From contig NZ_JBHUML010000002.1 in assembly GCF_042684865.1 (NCBI RefSeq), forward strand, positions 1,116,001 through 1,180,000: DNA of 64,000 bases, in the 5' to 3' direction. The stretch is from Salibacterium lacus. Its GTDB lineage: Bacteria; Bacillota; Bacilli; Bacillales; Marinococcaceae. Shown here piece by piece: positions 60,580 through 64,000 of this stretch; the stretch's first letter is position 1, and each line of letters opens with the position of its first letter. The translations under genes and the position numbers were made by a program. The notes beneath the pieces were generated by a model. That model made no database searches and was not told where the DNA came from. It saw nothing but the letters and a program-made list of their open reading frames with translations.

Positions 60580-61584
60580 TCAGGTGTTTTCCGGTCCGGG
60601 TGTGGAAACAGGAGCGGGAATATACAATATCTGCCCTTCCTCTACATGTTCATGATTCAGCCGGTTAAATCGGAGCAGATGTCCTGCCGTTGTATGATAC
60701 CGCTGGGCAATCTGTTCGATGGATTCATTTTCCTGGATGATGCACATCTTCAGCCGGGAGAAATCTTCTTCTCCGCTGGTCATCATTTTCGTTAAATACA
60801 AGGCATTGTCATCCCTGTCCCCTGTCTGATCTGTTTCGTCCGGATCGCTGCTGTCTTCAGCCTCCATTTCCTCCGGCGGATCTTCGTCTCTGTTTGAATG
60901 TGCCGGCAGATGGTCCTCTTCTGTGTCACGTTTATAAAAAGACGTGACAATGTCTGATGCATCTTCCTCCGTTTCCATCTCTTCTTCTCTCTGCTGTGTA
61001 TCTGACCACAGCTCTGTCTCTTTGTTGTCTTTTTCGCCGCCGGCCTGTTCATTGTCTTCTTTATTCTCCGGCCGGAATACATCTTCCATTTCCCACACCG
61101 GGAGGGGCTCAACAGCAGCTGGTTCCCCGGCTTCCTCTGTCTCTTCCTTATGCCCGCGTTCCTGCACCCCCGAAATACTTACATCCGCTGTCAATTGAAT
61201 GCATCCGGGTTCGGGAAGGTCATAATCAAAGCTGTCAATCGTTACGTACACATCATCGAGATGATGAATCCGGTTCAGCGGGACCGTCACATCTACTGGA
61301 AAAAAGTGCTTCAATTCGCCGATCCCATCTTCTCTCCGATTATTTCTTTCAATGTAACGGGGAGCCGGCTCTCTCTCTGCCTCGCTCTCCTCATTTTCTG
61401 TCTCGGGATAATACTCCCCTTTCAGGTACAGGCCGCCTTTAATGTCGACATAATCATATTTTTCTTCAATTCTAATATCCGGATCCAATCCCAGTGACAC
61501 CAATTCCTTGATCTTTTCGCCCTGATTCAGCCACACCGATTCTTCCAGACTGAACGTCAGCTCCGAAGAGTGTGCTTCTGTCAT
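60580..61584 (-). CDS. spoVID: SpoVID, spore coat encasement protein (short form)
   Basis: This 334-residue protein has an N-terminal SPOCS domain (about 1-135; SSELTFSLEESVWLNQGEKI). A long acidic Glu/Asp/Thr linker follows, then a C-terminal LysM domain (about 285-330; IIQENESIEQIAQRYHTT...EEGQILYIPAP). SpoVID drives the coat around the forespore and binds SafA and SpoIVA. B. subtilis SpoVID is about 575 residues; here the linker is much shorter. AAGGAGGG precedes the ATG. Its place upstream of valS is conserved. ysxE, which lies between them in B. subtilis, is absent. Confidence 0.9.
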   Translation of the reverse strand: MTEAHSSELTFSLEESVWLNQGEKIKELVSLGLDPDIRIEEKYDYVDIKGGLYLKGEYYPETENEESEAEREPAPRYIERNNRREDGIGELKHFFPVDVTVPLNRIHHLDDVYVTIDSFDYDLPEPGCIQLTADVSISGVQERGHKEETEEAGEPAAVEPLPVWEMEDVFRPENKEDNEQAGGEKDNKETELWSDTQQREEEMETEEDASDIVTSFYKRDTEEDHLPAHSNRDEDPPEEMEAEDSSDPDETDQTGDRDDNALYLTKMMTSGEEDFSRLKMCIIQENESIEQIAQRYHTTAGHLLRFNRLNHEHVEEGQILYIPAPVSTPGPENT

Positions 61585-61815
61585 ACACTGAGCCCTCCTT
61601 TGTATCAGGTTATGCGCAAGGTTGTCTTTATCATGAAAGCTTCAACCTTCATTCGTTATCCCTTTCACTATATGCCGTGTCCGTAAAAACTATGAATAGC
61701 AATCCCTGCTGCATTGTTTTTCATAGGACAGATTGATAGAATGTATTCGTGTATCCAAGCGATGGGTTCTCGTCCACCAGTGAGCGGGATATAAAAAAAG
61801 GGGATTAGGGATAAG

Positions 61816-63126
61816 ATGAAATTTGCTGATAATAAGACGGTGCGCGGGCTCGGGAAAAATAAACTGCCCGTTCATCCGCCGTTTTTTTATGGTTGGCTGG
61901 TTGTTGCCATGGCGGCTCTGGGTGCCTTCTTCTCAGGGCCGGGACAAACATATTCTATTTCTGTATTTATGGACATTTACATTGAAGAGTTTGAAGGAAA
62001 CCGCACGATGATTTCCAGTCTTTATTCGGCGGCTACTCTTACCGCCGGACTTCTGCTGTTTTTAACAGGACGTCTGATTGATAAAAAAGGACAGCGGTAT
62101 ACAACCGTTCTTGTCGGAACACTTCTTGGGGCAGCATGCTTTTGGAACAGTGCCATTATAGGACCGGTGATGATGTTTATCGGCTTTTTTATGCTTCGTC
62201 TTTTCGGACAGGGATCGATGACACTGGTACCAAATACTCTGGTTCCGCAGTGGTTTTCAAAACAGAGGGGGCGTGCCTTCAGTTTCATGACCCTTGGTGT
62301 TCTTGCCAGCGGTGCCGCCATGCCGCCTATTCATTTCTTTCTGATTGAGGTCGGCGGCTGGAGATTCGCATGGATGTTTTGGGGAACCATACTTCTTATC
62401 GTTTTTGTACCTGCGGCGTTTATTTTTATCCGGAACCGGCCGGAAGATGTTGGCCTGCTTCCAGATAATGACGGCCAAAACGGTAATATGGAGGAAGCAG
62501 CAGCTGCATCAGCGAAAGAGCGGGAAGAATCCTCCTGGTCGGTTGACGCCGCCATCCGTACGAAATCGTTTTGGTTTGCACTATTTTGCGCCGTCGTTCC
62601 CGCTTTGGTCAATACTGGTATTACAATTCACTTATTTTCGATTTTGGGAGAAAAGGGCATTGGGCGGCCGGTTATTGCGTTTCTGCTCAGTTTAATGCCA
62701 ATCACGGCGTTTTTGTTCACCCTTGCGGCAGGTTTTGTCGTAGAACGGGTCAAACTCCATATGGTTTATTCCTTCAGTTTCCTTTTGAGCGCTTTAACCC
62801 TCATCCTTCTTGTATATGCACAAGCCGTTTGGAGCGTTGTTATTTTCATTGTGTTATGGGGCGTTTTTGACGGAATGACAAAAATCTGCAATAACATGAT
62901 CTGGCCGGAATACTTTGGCCTTAATCATATCGGCAAACTGAAAAGTTTTGCTACAACTGCTATTGTTATAGGATCAGCGCTGGGTCCGCTTCCGTTCGGC
63001 ATGGCCTTTGACTATTTTGGACAGTACAACGAGATTCTCTGGATGATGACCATTCTGCCTGTCACAGCCGCATTACTTGCCTTTGCCTCCCCGCCACCGC
63101 AAAAGAAGAGCAGCGCCGGAATGTAA
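61816..63126 (+). CDS. MFS transporter, oxalate/formate-antiporter-like
   Basis: This 436-residue transporter has twelve predicted helices. The N-terminus FYGWLVVAMAALGAFFSGPGQTYSISVF is typical of the OFA/monocarboxylate-like MFS group, with the RxxDKKGQRY-type loop (GRLIDKKGQRYTT) and the motif SKQRGRAFSFMTLG. The central cytoplasmic loop is acidic and alanine-rich. The substrate is probably an organic anion, but no neighbour supports a particular one. It lies opposite to hemL and spoVID, inside a region that is otherwise conserved. The ATG follows AAAAGGGG. Confidence 0.85.
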   Translation: MKFADNKTVRGLGKNKLPVHPPFFYGWLVVAMAALGAFFSGPGQTYSISVFMDIYIEEFEGNRTMISSLYSAATLTAGLLLFLTGRLIDKKGQRYTTVLVGTLLGAACFWNSAIIGPVMMFIGFFMLRLFGQGSMTLVPNTLVPQWFSKQRGRAFSFMTLGVLASGAAMPPIHFFLIEVGGWRFAWMFWGTILLIVFVPAAFIFIRNRPEDVGLLPDNDGQNGNMEEAAAASAKEREESSWSVDAAIRTKSFWFALFCAVVPALVNTGITIHLFSILGEKGIGRPVIAFLLSLMPITAFLFTLAAGFVVERVKLHMVYSFSFLLSALTLILLVYAQAVWSVVIFIVLWGVFDGMTKICNNMIWPEYFGLNHIGKLKSFATTAIVIGSALGPLPFGMAFDYFGQYNEILWMMTILPVTAALLAFASPPPQKKSSAGM

Positions 63127-63150
63127 TCCGGGCGCTGCTCTTCTTTTTTT
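63101..63150. terminator. Bidirectional terminator between MFS gene and hemL
   Basis: AAGAAGAGCAGCGCC and GGCGCTGCTCTTCTT form a 15-bp stem with T-run on the plus strand and an A-rich left flank. It includes the last codons and stop of the MFS gene and touches the hemL stop, so it can end both transcripts. Confidence 0.88.
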
Positions 63151-64000
63151 ATGCCTTTATTTTAGAAAACGTCTTTTCTGCGGCGTCGATCGTTTTCTCA
63201 ATGTCTTCTTCGCTGTGGGCTGTGGAAAGAAAGATTCCTTCAAACTGTGAAGGCGGCAGCGATATGCCCTGCTCCATCATTTCCCGGAAATAAGCGGCAA
63301 ACATATGGAGATCCGATGTTTTTGCGGAAGCAAAATCGGTTACTTTTTCCTCTGTGAAGAAAAGCGTCGTCATCGCACCGGCACGGTTTACATGATGCGG
63401 TATCCCGTGTCTGGCGGCTGCTGCTTCGAGTCCATCGGCGAGCTGATCCCCAAGCTTGCGGAAACGCTCATAATCTGCCGGAGTCAGCTGGCTCAAGGTT
63501 TCATAGCCTGCTGTCATGGCAAGAGGGTTGCCTGACAACGTGCCGGCCTGATAAATCGAACCATCCGGAGCGATTTTTGCCATAATATCTTTGCGTCCGC
63601 CGTAAGCACCAACCGGCAGTCCTCCGCCGATTGTTTTGCCAAGACAAGTCAAATCCGGTGTGACGCCGAACTCTCCCTGCGCACTGTTGTAACCGACACG
63701 AAAACCGGTCATCACCTCATCAAAAATAAGGAGGCTTCCGTTTTCTTCCGTAATATCGCGGACACCCTGCAGAAAGCCTTCCTCAGGCAGTACAACGCCC
63801 ATGTTTCCGGTGACCGGCTCCATAATGACGGCGGCGATTTCCTCCCCGTATTTCTCAAACGCGAGTTTTAAACTTTCCAGGTCGTTATACGGTACAGTCA
63901 GCGTATTGGAAGCAGTGCCGGACGGGACGCCGGGGCTGTCCGGCAGGCCGAGTGTTGCCACTCCGGATCCTGCTTTAATTAGAAGAGAATCCCCGTGTCC
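63149..64000 (-). CDS. hemL: Glutamate-1-semialdehyde 2,1-aminomutase, 3' part
   Basis: This is the C-terminal 283 residues of the PLP enzyme that makes 5-aminolevulinate for heme; the start lies beyond the window edge. The frame is open to the last base and begins GHGDSLLIKAGSGVATLGLP, the typical GSAM segment. The PLP lysine lies in CLGKTIGGGLPVGAYGG. DEVMTGFRVG and GTLSGNPLAMTAG are intact. Neighbouring spoVID agrees with B. subtilis order, apart from the MFS gene between them. Confidence 0.97.
   Translation of the reverse strand, partial: GHGDSLLIKAGSGVATLGLPDSPGVPSGTASNTLTVPYNDLESLKLAFEKYGEEIAAVIMEPVTGNMGVVLPEEGFLQGVRDITEENGSLLIFDEVMTGFRVGYNSAQGEFGVTPDLTCLGKTIGGGLPVGAYGGRKDIMAKIAPDGSIYQAGTLSGNPLAMTAGYETLSQLTPADYERFRKLGDQLADGLEAAAARHGIPHHVNRAGAMTTLFFTEEKVTDFASAKTSDLHMFAAYFREMMEQGISLPPSQFEGIFLSTAHSEEDIEKTIDAAEKTFSKIKA

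Overview
This window is a chromosomal segment of an endospore-forming, flagellated member of the Bacillaceae. The evidence is a conserved backbone on the minus strand: hemL, spoVID, valS, folC, comC-type prepilin peptidase, spoIIB, maf, radC, mreBCD, minCD, spoIVFA-spoIVFB, rplU-prp-rpmA. L27 carries the Firmicute N-terminal extension, a T-box precedes valS, and the chemotaxis genes have SigD-like promoters. Several secreted or membrane proteins have long acidic tails (PstS, the VanW/G5 protein, the chemoreceptor, SpoVID). This would suit a halophilic or alkaliphilic lineage, but the genus is not established.

Layout. 1-3 kb: a cut-off unknown gene, the K+-channel gating protein KtrA/KtrC, and a divergent flavohemoglobin/NsrR nitric-oxide module with a visible operator. 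3-6.5 kb: a Bcr/CflA drug-efflux gene and an isolated, A+T-richer extracellular GH43 arabinanase. 6.5-14.2 kb: Mg2+ transporter MgtE, a KhtTU K+/H+ antiporter pair, an LCP cell-wall ligase, a CPBP protease, a D,D-carboxypeptidase and ResA. 14.5-23.2 kb: a chemoreceptor, RodA, a DUF418 membrane protein and a small cheA-cheW-cheY-cheX cluster. 24-28.6 kb: pstSCAB-phoU with PhoP-type boxes. 28.8-34.3 kb: an MBL hydrolase, ribosomal proteins L27/L21 with Prp, RNase G and SpoIVFA/B. 34.4-38.1 kb: an arsRBC operon, an unlisted 55-codon gene and repeats, inserted between spoIVFA and minD. 38.1-44.9 kb: minCD, mreBCD, radC, maf and spoIIB. 45-55.3 kb: a type IV pilus cluster (pilB, T, C, pilin, prepilin peptidase, M, N, O) plus two associated envelope genes. 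55.6-64 kb: folC, valS with its T-box, a proline/histidine-rich small membrane protein, SpoVID, an MFS transporter and the 3' part of hemL.

Non-coding content is unusual. Three copies of a palindromic element (family A), bounded by inverted AAAAAGAGTCTGGGACA, lie after the GH43 gene, before phoU and directly after the minD stop codon. A second family (B, ends GCTGTATCAAA) occurs twice, once joined directly to a family-A copy, and both families carry diverging copies of a 55-bp unit. A core of the same type lies between the valS T-box and its start codon. The pilin gene has its own strong promoter and a roughly 200-nt leader containing an intrinsic terminator and competing hairpins; this is the best candidate here for an undescribed regulatory RNA.
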